Source: Candidatus Omnitrophota bacterium
GTDB taxonomy: Bacteria > Ratteibacteria > UBA8468 > B48-G9 > JAFGKM01
Direction: 5' to 3'
NCBI GenBank assembly: GCA_022704985.1
Contig: JAKJFI010000012.1
Span: 1 to 13,210 of the forward strand
DNA: 13,210 nucleotides
The notes beneath the pieces are model-generated. The model was not told where the DNA came from. It made no database searches and saw only the letters and a program-made list of their open reading frames with translations. How positions within the stretch are numbered: the stretch's first letter is position 1; each line of letters starts with the position of its first letter. Shown one piece after another: positions 6,153 to 13,210 of this stretch. The position numbers and the translations under genes are program-made.

Positions 6153-8177
6153 ATGAAACACCTTAAAATACTGGTTGTTTTGACTCTTCTGACGGCGGCG
6201 CGGATTTATGCAGGTCCCAATTATTTAGGAAGCACAGGCCTTTTGAGAACACCTGACGCCCGCCTGATAGAAGACGGCGATCTGCGTTTCACTCTCTCGC
6301 AGACATATCCATACAGGACATATTCCGCAACATTCGGATTTTTCCCTTTTCTTGAACTTAATGGCCGCCTGACCGAAATACTCGATGAAAAATCGACTGA
6401 CCCTGTATGGGAAGACTATGGGCATAACAAAGACAAGGCATTCGATTTTAAGGTCCTTCTGTTCAAGGAAACCGATTTTTTCCCGGCGCTGGCCGTTGGC
6501 GTACAGGATGCTCACGGTACACAGTTGTTCTTTGCCGAATATGCCGCCGCAAGCAAGAAAATAGGGAATCTTGACTTTACCATAGGGTACGGGGGAAACC
6601 TGTTCGGCAACCTGTTCAAGGAAGACGATACCGAAGTCAGGGGATTGGACGGAATCTTCGGCGGGGTAGAGTGGAAAATCAGGGAAAACCTTTCCTTTCT
6701 GTTAGAATACGATCCCACTGAGGAGTCGGCCACGGGCAGCGGCAAAGGTTCCTCTCATCTCAACTACGGCATGTGCTGGAAGCCGTGGCGGTGGCTTTCC
6801 TGCAATTACTCTTACCAGTACGGGGAAGAACACAGTTTTCTCGTTTCCATAACATACCCTTTCGGCAGAACACTAGCGCCCCAAAAACCAGATGAACCCT
6901 TTTACGGTCCTGTGGATTGGACGTCCCTGCGGGAAACGCTTGACGAAACACCGCTTGCCGAACGCATCCTTTCAATACAGCGGTATATCGCAGAAGAAGG
7001 ATTCCCTGACGCCCATGCGAGCATATCCGCCGACATGAAAACACTTTACATCTCTTTTGAAAACAAACGCTACCTTTCACACGGAAAAGCAGCCGGCAGG
7101 GTGTTGAGAGTCGCCGCCGCACAGACGCCTTCCGATGTGGAAAACATATGCGTAACGTTGAAACAACAGGGTATACCGATGGCCGAAATCAAAGTATCCA
7201 GGGCAGACTACATTAACTATCTCAACGGAGATATCTCTGAAGAAGAGATTATGGCAAAAACTGAAATAAGAACCGAAATCTCCACAAAGTTCGTCTGGTG
7301 GGACGGCGAATATTCCGTGCAGAAACAACATCCGTCTTTTTCTTTCAAGCTCGAACCCCTTGTTCTTGAAACTTTCCTTAACGACCCGTCCGGTTTCTTC
7401 AAATTCCGCGCCGGCCCGGCCGTAAAGATTTCAAAACAACTCTCGCAGGGATTCAGCGTTGGAAGTTTTATTAAATTTCCTCTTTACAGCAACGTGGAAA
7501 CCAACCAGGAGCCCATATCCGACCGCCCTGTAAGGAGCGATGCGGCGGAATATCTTGCCCGGACGGGCATATGCGTGGAAAATCTCTTCATCAACCGCTT
7601 CTTCAGGCACAACTCGCGCGGCTACTTAAAACTTGGAGGCGGCTGGCTGGAAACGCAGTATGCAGGGCTTACAGCAGAATACCTGCTCCTGTTCAGGCAG
7701 GGACGCTTCGCATTGGGGCATGAACTGACATGGGCAAAAAAGAGAGACCCCGATTCATTGCTCGGACTGAAAGACGAACCTCCTGCACTTACAAGATTCC
7801 TTAACCTTTACATGTACGCGCCGGAACTGGACGCTACACTCAGCGTAAAACTCGGAACGTTCCTTGGCGGCGACAGCGGCGCAAGGCTGGAATTGTCAAG
7901 GGACATAAGGGGCGGCAGGGTCTTCCTGTGGTATACGAAAACAGATACGAGCGGATTTGAGGGAGATAACAAGGGCTATTCTGACAAAGGCATTGGCATA
8001 GTGATACCCGTGAGAGTTTTTGAAAATTCGGATGTCCCGGGGCATCAACGGCTGGCGATTGCCCCATGGTCGCGCGACACCGGCCAGCCTGTCAGTCAGC
8101 CGTACGGGCTATTTGATTTTGTAAGGGAATTTACCCCCGCATACATCTTCCGGCACTGGAACGAATTGAAAGAATAG
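6153..8177 (+). CDS. YjbH-like outer-membrane exopolysaccharide secretion protein (DUF940 type)
   Basis: A 674-aa protein with a signal peptide (about residues 1-20, probable cut after RIYA before GPNYLG) and the YjbH hallmark at the mature N-terminus: NYLGSTGLLRTPDARLIEDG, then alternating strands with PYRTYSATFGFFPFLELNGRLTEI. Two strand-rich parts, about 45-240 and 390-674, look like beta-barrel sequence. A mixed region between them (about 255-365, with AERILSIQRYIAEEGF and ADYINYLNGD) looks periplasmic. YjbH-family proteins act in extracellular polysaccharide production, and relatives have been described as outer-membrane porins working with OPX proteins. The length matches the family (about 700). 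The frame is also open to a TTG at 6144, 3 codons upstream. ATG 6153 is preferred because MKHLK is a normal signal-peptide start, although neither has a visible Shine-Dalgarno. It lies 160 nt behind the small secreted protein gene. Confidence 0.85.
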   Translation: MKHLKILVVLTLLTAARIYAGPNYLGSTGLLRTPDARLIEDGDLRFTLSQTYPYRTYSATFGFFPFLELNGRLTEILDEKSTDPVWEDYGHNKDKAFDFKVLLFKETDFFPALAVGVQDAHGTQLFFAEYAAASKKIGNLDFTIGYGGNLFGNLFKEDDTEVRGLDGIFGGVEWKIRENLSFLLEYDPTEESATGSGKGSSHLNYGMCWKPWRWLSCNYSYQYGEEHSFLVSITYPFGRTLAPQKPDEPFYGPVDWTSLRETLDETPLAERILSIQRYIAEEGFPDAHASISADMKTLYISFENKRYLSHGKAAGRVLRVAAAQTPSDVENICVTLKQQGIPMAEIKVSRADYINYLNGDISEEEIMAKTEIRTEISTKFVWWDGEYSVQKQHPSFSFKLEPLVLETFLNDPSGFFKFRAGPAVKISKQLSQGFSVGSFIKFPLYSNVETNQEPISDRPVRSDAAEYLARTGICVENLFINRFFRHNSRGYLKLGGGWLETQYAGLTAEYLLLFRQGRFALGHELTWAKKRDPDSLLGLKDEPPALTRFLNLYMYAPELDATLSVKLGTFLGGDSGARLELSRDIRGGRVFLWYTKTDTSGFEGDNKGYSDKGIGIVIPVRVFENSDVPGHQRLAIAPWSRDTGQPVSQPYGLFDFVREFTPAYIFRHWNELKE

Positions 8178-8195
8178 TTTACAATATTATATAAA
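8166..8195 (+). promoter_or_regulatory. Weak candidate internal promoter before the export gene
   Basis: TTGAAA (8166-8171) and TATAAA (8190-8195), each 5 of 6 to sigma-70 consensus, with an 18-bp spacer, straddling the end of the yjbH-like gene. AT-rich DNA here makes chance matches likely. Confidence 0.25.
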
Positions 8196-8202
8196 CGTTA
8201 CT

Positions 8203-8231
8203 ATCCCCTCCTAAAAAAAGCAGGGGAGGAT
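8203..8231 (+). terminator. Hairpin between the yjbH-like and OPX genes (possible attenuator)
   Basis: ATCCCCTCCT and AGGGGAGGAT can pair over 10 positions with one mismatch and one G-U pair around an A-rich loop; a simpler fold uses TCCCCT with AGGGGA. Only three T follow, so full intrinsic termination is doubtful. Partial termination, RNA processing or 3'-end protection would fit an operon hairpin at this place. Confidence 0.35.
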
Positions 8232-8259
8232 TTCATAAGGTTCAATATCAGGAGGAATA

Positions 8260-10683
8260 ATGTATACTATGGGAAAAACACTTTGCATTGCCTGCACTTC
8301 CGCGTTTTTAATAACCTTAGCCGCCGCTCATGCGCAGGTTGGAGCGCCTGTGATAAACATAGAACAATCCGAAGTATTGCAGGAAACTGAAACACCGCGG
8401 CCCACGGTGGAAATCCCCGAAATAGATTTCAGAGAACCGTTTGTGGAAAAGGAAATAGACGAAACTAAACAGCCGGATATACCGGTTATCACCGAACAAA
8501 GCACCGAGGGGGCAGATACGGATGAAACTTCTCACTTCCAGAAATACCTGATGCGGCAGATACCGCTGTCCATTTCCCGCAGGGTTGGGCACTTCGGATA
8601 TAACTTTTTCAGACAGCCGCCGTCCGCTTTCGCCCCCGTTACAGCGGTGCCGGTAACCGCCGGATACGTCATAGGCCCCGGAGACGAGATACGCATCAAT
8701 GTATGGGGTATGCTGGAAGGCCGCTGGAACCTTGTCGTGGACAGGGACGGCAACATCAACATCCCCACCGCCGGCATTGTCAGCGTGGCGGGACTGACGT
8801 ATGAAAACCTCGAGTTGTTCCTGAAGAAAGAACTTTCAAAGCACTACAAGGAATTTTACCTGAACGTCAGCATGGGTAGACTGCGTACCATCCCCGTATA
8901 TCTGGTAGGCAGTGTTAAAAAACCGGGCAACTATACCGTATCTTCCTTATCTACGCTGGTAAACGCGCTTTTTGTCTCCGGAGGGCCTGCAGTGTCAGGG
9001 ACAATGCGGAGCATCCAACTCAAAAGGCGAGGTGAAACCGTCGTAGAATTCGACATGTATGATTTCCTTCTAAAAGGGGATAAAACGAAAGACGTCCGCC
9101 TTCAGCCGGAAGACGTCATATTCGTGCCTGCCGCGGGAGCTTTGGCGGCAATTATCGGGCACGTCAAAAACCCTGCGATATACGAACTGAAAGGCACAAC
9201 CACCCTGAAAGGACTTATAGAGATGTCCGGGGGAATAAGCGCTACGGGATACACTAAAAAGATACAGGTTGAACGCATCTTTGAAAACAAGACAAAGGTA
9301 CTAATAGACAAAAATGTCAGCGAACTTACGGATGAAGACGACATGGAACTTGCCGACGGTGACATCGTGGCGATATACCCCATATCCGATGCGATAATCA
9401 ATGCGGTGACGCTTCAGGGCAACGTCGTAAGGCCCGGGCAGTACCAGTGGAAAGAAGGTATACGGATAAGCGACCTGATAAAGTCCGAACAGGAACTCCT
9501 TCCGGAAACAAATCTTGAATATGCACTCATAGAAAGACTCCAGTCGCCCTCTCTCAACAGGGAACTGCTGTTTTTCAACCTTGGCAAAGCCGTGATTGAA
9601 AAAGATACGGCGGAAGACAAACTTCTTCATGTGTACGATATCATAAAAGTCTTTTCTCTTTGGGAATTCCGTGAAAAGCCCGCAGTCCGCATTGCCGGCA
9701 CGGTCAACAGGCCCGGTACCTATCTTTATAGGGAAAACATGACGGTGGCGGACCTCATAAAACTTGCCGGCGGCCCCAAATATTTCGCATACACGCAGGA
9801 AGCCGAACTCACAAGGGTTTATCCCGCATCCGCGGGCCCCGAAACGCAAAGAATACGGATAAACATAGAAAAAGCAATGCAGGGCGATTCTGAACACAAC
9901 ATATTGCTTGAACGAAACGATTACCTATTCATACGCCCTGTGCCGGACTGGCAGGTCTACGAAACCGTGCGTATAAACGGAGAGGTGAAATTCCCCGGCA
10001 CTTACACTATAAATAAAGGCGAAACCATAACTTCTCTCATAGCGCGCGCGGGCGGATTTACGAACGAAGCATACGTGCGCGGAGCGGTATTCACAAGAGA
10101 ATCCGTAAAGAGAAGCCAACGCGAACAGATGGACAAGATGATAGACAGGATTGAGATGGAACTTCTCTCACCGCGGCCGCTTCCCGTAGAATCGACAGCC
10201 GCAGACATAAAAGCGCAGGAATCAGATATGCAGAGGAAGCGCGAACTCATCGCGAGGCTGAAATCGGTAAAACCCGATGGCAGGGTGGTCATATCCCTTG
10301 CGGATGCGCCGGTGAAAAAAATTTACGACCTGAAACTGGAACAAGGTGATACCGTTACCGTACCCAAAAACCCCGGCATAGTTACGGTTATGGGCGCGGT
10401 ATACAATCCGACGTCTTTTGTTTACGACGGCAGGTTCGGTTACGACAGGTACATACAGATGGCCGGCGGGTTTACCCCCACTGCGGAAAAACGCGCAGTT
10501 TACATAATCAAGGCCGACGGCACGGTGGTCAGAATCGGCGCAAAACATTCGCTTGAGCCGGGAGACGCCGTTGTGGCGCCAGAGAAAATAGAGATTGTTT
10601 CGGTGCGTCGGGAAATACGGGACATAATCGACGTCCTGTACAAAACCGCAATTACCGTCGCCGTCACAACAACTATTTTCTAA
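8260..10683 (+). CDS. OPX-family polysaccharide export protein with six SLBB-like repeats (Wza type, long form)
   Basis: An 807-aa periplasmic/outer-membrane export protein. Signal peptide about 1-25 (probable cut AHA before QV; no lipobox cysteine, so not lipidated like Wza). A Glu/Pro/Thr-rich, probably disordered linker covers about 27-95. The polysaccharide-export domain (about 134-205) opens with GYVIGPGDEIRINVWG. Six SLBB-like units follow (about 210-290, 293-375, 380-465, 472-562, 567-700, 707-775), most showing a G-V-KPG-Y strand followed by a T-L--LI--AGG helix. Unit 5 carries a charged helical insert (about 612-672). A hydrophobic C-terminal helix (about 786-807) ends the protein. 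Wza is about 380 aa, so this is over twice as long. The start ATG 8260 has GGAGG 4 nt upstream; ATG 8269 is the alternative. It is followed after 10 nt by the Wzz gene, its expected inner-membrane partner. Confidence 0.9.
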   Translation: MYTMGKTLCIACTSAFLITLAAAHAQVGAPVINIEQSEVLQETETPRPTVEIPEIDFREPFVEKEIDETKQPDIPVITEQSTEGADTDETSHFQKYLMRQIPLSISRRVGHFGYNFFRQPPSAFAPVTAVPVTAGYVIGPGDEIRINVWGMLEGRWNLVVDRDGNINIPTAGIVSVAGLTYENLELFLKKELSKHYKEFYLNVSMGRLRTIPVYLVGSVKKPGNYTVSSLSTLVNALFVSGGPAVSGTMRSIQLKRRGETVVEFDMYDFLLKGDKTKDVRLQPEDVIFVPAAGALAAIIGHVKNPAIYELKGTTTLKGLIEMSGGISATGYTKKIQVERIFENKTKVLIDKNVSELTDEDDMELADGDIVAIYPISDAIINAVTLQGNVVRPGQYQWKEGIRISDLIKSEQELLPETNLEYALIERLQSPSLNRELLFFNLGKAVIEKDTAEDKLLHVYDIIKVFSLWEFREKPAVRIAGTVNRPGTYLYRENMTVADLIKLAGGPKYFAYTQEAELTRVYPASAGPETQRIRINIEKAMQGDSEHNILLERNDYLFIRPVPDWQVYETVRINGEVKFPGTYTINKGETITSLIARAGGFTNEAYVRGAVFTRESVKRSQREQMDKMIDRIEMELLSPRPLPVESTAADIKAQESDMQRKRELIARLKSVKPDGRVVISLADAPVKKIYDLKLEQGDTVTVPKNPGIVTVMGAVYNPTSFVYDGRFGYDRYIQMAGGFTPTAEKRAVYIIKADGTVVRIGAKHSLEPGDAVVAPEKIEIVSVRREIRDIIDVLYKTAITVAVTTTIF

Positions 10684-10693
10684 AGGGAGAAAA

Positions 10694-11749
10694 ATGAAAC
10701 AGGAGCTTAGCCTCATAGACTACTGGCATATCGCATGGAAATATAAATACCTAATAAGCGGTATTTTTATAGTTGCGGTAACCGTCAGTATGTTACGCAG
10801 TCTTTCCATCCCCAAAACCTACAAAGCCGCCGCAACCATCCTGCCTCCCATGGACACCCCCGCCTCCAGCAACGTTGACATACTGCGCAATGCAGGCATA
10901 CGGCTTACAACGAAAGCGACTCCGACCGATATCTTTGTAGGCATCCTTAAGAGCAGGCAGATGCAGGACGATATTATCGACCGGTTCAACCTGATGGAAG
11001 TCTATAAAACAGACATCAGGCAGTCAGCGAGGCAGTCGGTCGCATCGAGAACCGACATAAACATTTCAAGGGAACAGATGATTAGCGTCAGTTTCATAGA
11101 CACTGTTCCGGAACGGTCGGCGGAAATAGCCAACTTCTATGTGAAAAACCTTGATACCCTAAACCGCAACCTTAACATAACGACGGCAGGGCAACTGCGC
11201 AGGTTTGTGGAACAGCGTCTGGAAGAAACAAAACAATCTCTCAGAGAAGCCGAAGAGAAACTGGAGGTATACAGGATAAAAAACAAAACGGCCGGAGGCA
11301 TACATTCCGCAAGCGTTTCCGCGGGCGGGCTGGAAGGCCGGCTCATAGCAAAAAAAATAGAACTGGAAGCAAAGAAAAAATACACCACCGAAAACAACCC
11401 TGAAACTATAAAACTAAAAAACGAGATAACCGAGATGGAAAAAGCGCTTGCGCAGATGCCCCCGGTGGAAAACGAACTGGCGCGCCTCATAAGAGAACTG
11501 AGCACGCAGGAAAACGTCTACCGGCTCCTTGTCAACCAGTACGAACAGGCGAAAATAGAGGAGGCGCGGGACACTCCCACGGTGCAGGTGCTTGATTATG
11601 CAGTCATTCCGGAAAGAAAGCACGGCCCAGCTATAAAAAAGAACATGATGGTTTCAGGCATAGCCGCCCTGTTCATAGGATTCTTTCTTGCATCCTTCTT
11701 TGATTACATAAATCACAGCAAGCAATCCGCAAACAGACCCGTAAACTGA
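10694..11749 (+). CDS. Wzz-type polysaccharide co-polymerase (chain-length determinant), no kinase domain
   Basis: A 351-aa inner-membrane protein. The cytoplasmic N-terminus has the SLIDYWHIAWKYK Wzz motif, followed by TM1 (about 18-36). The periplasmic region has the YKAAATILPP start and long coiled-coil helices (about 165-195 and 235-290). The GNVR-type region (about 256-316) contains ELARLIRELSTQENVYRLL, and a proline-marked run (AVIPERKHGP, 303-312) leads into TM2 (about 317-337). Only 14 residues follow TM2, so it has no Walker A/B tyrosine-kinase domain of the Wzc kind. By family it controls polymer length and couples the polymerase to the OPX protein. A GGGAGA site precedes ATG 10694, 10 nt after the export gene. 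Its TGA overlaps the next ATG (TGATG). Confidence 0.9.
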   Translation: MKQELSLIDYWHIAWKYKYLISGIFIVAVTVSMLRSLSIPKTYKAAATILPPMDTPASSNVDILRNAGIRLTTKATPTDIFVGILKSRQMQDDIIDRFNLMEVYKTDIRQSARQSVASRTDINISREQMISVSFIDTVPERSAEIANFYVKNLDTLNRNLNITTAGQLRRFVEQRLEETKQSLREAEEKLEVYRIKNKTAGGIHSASVSAGGLEGRLIAKKIELEAKKKYTTENNPETIKLKNEITEMEKALAQMPPVENELARLIRELSTQENVYRLLVNQYEQAKIEEARDTPTVQVLDYAVIPERKHGPAIKKNMMVSGIAALFIGFFLASFFDYINHSKQSANRPVN

Positions 11750-12858
11750 TGAAAACTCAACGTATATATCTCTCCCCGCCGCATATGAGCGTTGAGGGAT
11801 ATGAAATGCAGTATATTCAGGAAGCGTTTCAGACCAACTGGATTGCTCCTCTCGGCCCCAATGTGGACGCATTTGAAAAGGAACTGGCGGAATATCTCGG
11901 GATAAGATCAGCCGTTGCCCTTAATTCCGGCACTTCAGCGATACACTTGGCGCTTAAAGCCGCCGGAGTAGAAAGAGGGGATGTGGTATTCTGCCCATCG
12001 TTTACATTTTCCGCCACGGCCAATCCGATTATATACCAGAATGCAATACCGGTATTTATCGACAGCAATTACGAGACCTGGAACATGGACCCGGCATGTT
12101 TGGAAAAAGCATTTGAAAAATATAATCCCAAAGCCGTAATGGTTGTCCATCTATACGGGCTGGCGGCAGATATGGACAGGATTATGCAGATATGCAGAAG
12201 CCGGAACGTGCCACTCATAGAAGATGCCGCTGAATCCCTGGGCACCCTGTATAAAGGAAGGCATACCGGCACTCTGGCGGATTACGGCATATTTTCTTTT
12301 AACGGCAATAAAATCATTACCTCTTCAGGCGGCGGCATGCTTGTCAGCAGCAATGAAGAAAAAACCGCAAAAGTCAGATTCTGGGCAACCCAATCAAGAG
12401 ATGCCGCAAGGCATTACCAGCACAGCGAACTGGGCTTTAACTACAGGATGAGCAACGTTATTGCCGGCATCGGCCGCGGGCAACTCAAGATTCTCAGGCA
12501 AAGGATAGAAAAGAAAAAATATATATTTGAATTCTACAAAGAAAATTTCAAGGGAATAGAACAGATTGAAATGATGCCTGTCAACGACTGGAACGAACCC
12601 AATTACTGGCTCACATGCATAACGCTGAATGGAAAGGCAAAACCTGTGGAAATCATGAATGCCCTTGAAGCTGAGAATATTGAGTCGCGCCCTGTATGGA
12701 AACCAATGCATCTCCAGCCATTTTTCAAAGGATACGATTTTATAGGCGGCGGAGTATCTGAAAAAATATTCAATACCGGCATTTGCCTTCCAAGCGGCAC
12801 GCAGATGACAGAGGATGATCTAAAAAGAATTTCGACAATTATCAAACAATTGCTTTAA
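11749..12858 (+). CDS. DegT/DnrJ/EryC1/StrS sugar aminotransferase, PglE/EpsN-like
   Basis: A 369-aa PLP enzyme of fold type I. It follows Campylobacter PglE closely as I recall that sequence: LSPPHM at the start, NWIAPLGPNVDAFE, ALNSGTSAIHLALK (PLP phosphate region), SFTFSATANPI, EDAAESLGT (D159), FSFNGNKIITSSGGGM with the Schiff-base lysine K188, ELGFNYRMSN, and RPVWKPMH plus GICLPSGT near the C-terminus. PglE-type enzymes transfer an amino group from glutamate to the C4 keto group of a UDP-4-keto-6-deoxy-GlcNAc, on the way to N,N'-diacetylbacillosamine; EpsN does the matching step in Bacillus biofilm matrix synthesis. Perosamine-type activity remains possible. It starts 1 nt inside the Wzz stop (TGATG) with no clear Shine-Dalgarno, so translation is probably coupled. 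A PglC-like transferase follows after 3 nt. Confidence 0.88.
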   Translation: MKTQRIYLSPPHMSVEGYEMQYIQEAFQTNWIAPLGPNVDAFEKELAEYLGIRSAVALNSGTSAIHLALKAAGVERGDVVFCPSFTFSATANPIIYQNAIPVFIDSNYETWNMDPACLEKAFEKYNPKAVMVVHLYGLAADMDRIMQICRSRNVPLIEDAAESLGTLYKGRHTGTLADYGIFSFNGNKIITSSGGGMLVSSNEEKTAKVRFWATQSRDAARHYQHSELGFNYRMSNVIAGIGRGQLKILRQRIEKKKYIFEFYKENFKGIEQIEMMPVNDWNEPNYWLTCITLNGKAKPVEIMNALEAENIESRPVWKPMHLQPFFKGYDFIGGGVSEKIFNTGICLPSGTQMTEDDLKRISTIIKQLL

Positions 12859-12861
12859 ATC

Positions 12862-13210
12862 ATGTATAGAAGATATCTCAAGTGCCCGATGGATTATTTT
12901 TTAGCCCTGTGCGCAATAATTGTATTGTCTCCGTTTCTGGCATTAATAGCGGTGATGGTGAGATTAAAACTCGGCAGTCCGGTGATATTCATGCAAAAAC
13001 GTCCCGGGATAAACGAAAAAATCTTCACCCTTTATAAATTCAGGACAATGACCGACAAACGGGATGAAAACGGAAAACTTCTGCCTGACAGCGCCAGGCT
13101 TACAGGCTTTGGCCGGTTATTGCGCTCTACATCCATGGACGAACTGCCCGAACTATTCAATATCCTCAAGGGAGAAATGAGCGTAATCGGCCCCCGCCCG
13201 TTGCTGGTCG
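12862..13210 (+). CDS. PglC-like initiating phosphoglycosyl transferase (partial, 3' end beyond window)
   Basis: The first 116 codons of a bacterial sugar transferase; the gene runs off the right edge. Visible parts are a short basic N-terminus, one hydrophobic re-entrant membrane segment (about 12-33) with the S23-P24 helix break, KRPG (46-49), YKFRTM (58-63), the catalytic D93-E94 pair in MDELPELFN, and VIGPRP near the cut. In Campylobacter PglC the S-P break and D-E dyad fall at the same residue numbers as I recall them. This makes it a small monotopic enzyme of the PglC type rather than the long five-helix WbaP/WcaJ form. It would move a phospho-sugar from UDP-sugar to undecaprenyl phosphate and so start the repeat unit. 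The start ATG is 3 nt after the aminotransferase stop; no Shine-Dalgarno is visible. The adjacent PglE-like gene suggests a bacillosamine-type substrate. Confidence 0.9.
   Translation, partial: MYRRYLKCPMDYFLALCAIIVLSPFLALIAVMVRLKLGSPVIFMQKRPGINEKIFTLYKFRTMTDKRDENGKLLPDSARLTGFGRLLRSTSMDELPELFNILKGEMSVIGPRPLLV

Noticed and set aside
1..13210. CRISPR array, insertion sequence, tRNA, rRNA or prophage genes
   Set aside because: No regularly spaced repeats, transposase or integrase motifs, tRNA-like cloverleaf or rRNA sequence were found on either strand.

Overview
The window comes from a Gram-negative (diderm) bacterium of roughly balanced base composition. The evidence is an outer-membrane polysaccharide-export apparatus, including a YjbH-type beta-barrel protein and an OPX/Wza-type export protein, together with AGGAGG-type ribosome binding sites and some GTG starts. 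Nothing in it fixes the phylum. A soluble multi-PAS hybrid kinase paired with a REC-HD-GYP regulator is common in Deltaproteobacteria-like, Planctomycetes/PVC and Omnitrophota-like lineages, but that is only suggestive.

Layout. (1) Positions 1-123 are GC-rich with no gene that can be supported. (2) Positions 124-629 (minus) are an AT-rich type II toxin-antitoxin operon: a Phd/YefM-like antitoxin followed by a RelE/ParE-superfamily toxin overlapping it by 4 nt. It has a near-consensus sigma-70 promoter with a dyad operator lying over the spacer and -10. (3) Positions 761-4967 (minus) are a two-gene signalling operon. A 1042-aa soluble hybrid histidine kinase (4 PAS, HisKA, HATPase, REC) overlaps by 17 nt a 364-aa REC-HD-GYP response regulator, a predicted cyclic-di-GMP phosphodiesterase. 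(4) Positions 4968-5572 are a 605-bp divergent intergenic region with a candidate promoter and two inverted repeats. (5) From 5573 to the right edge (plus) runs an exopolysaccharide operon: a small secreted protein of unknown family, a YjbH-like outer-membrane protein, an 807-aa OPX protein with six SLBB-like repeats, a Wzz-type co-polymerase without kinase domain, a PglE/EpsN-like aminotransferase, and a PglC-like initiating phosphoglycosyl transferase cut by the window end.

How the parts fit. The plus-strand genes cover the start of an exopolysaccharide (Wzx/Wzy-like) pathway. A nucleotide-linked 4-amino sugar is made by the aminotransferase and loaded onto undecaprenyl phosphate by the PglC-like enzyme. 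Chain length is governed by the Wzz protein, and export runs through the OPX protein and probably the YjbH barrel. The divergent kinase/HD-GYP pair would sense a cytoplasmic signal through its PAS domains and lower cyclic-di-GMP. Control of the polysaccharide locus by this pair is an inference from position, not shown by the sequence.

The parts most worth a second look are the unrecognised secreted protein at the head of the operon, the long OPX protein paired with a YjbH barrel, the inverted repeat upstream of the polysaccharide promoter, and the 420-bp internal duplication in the kinase. No CRISPR array, insertion sequence, tRNA or rRNA was seen.
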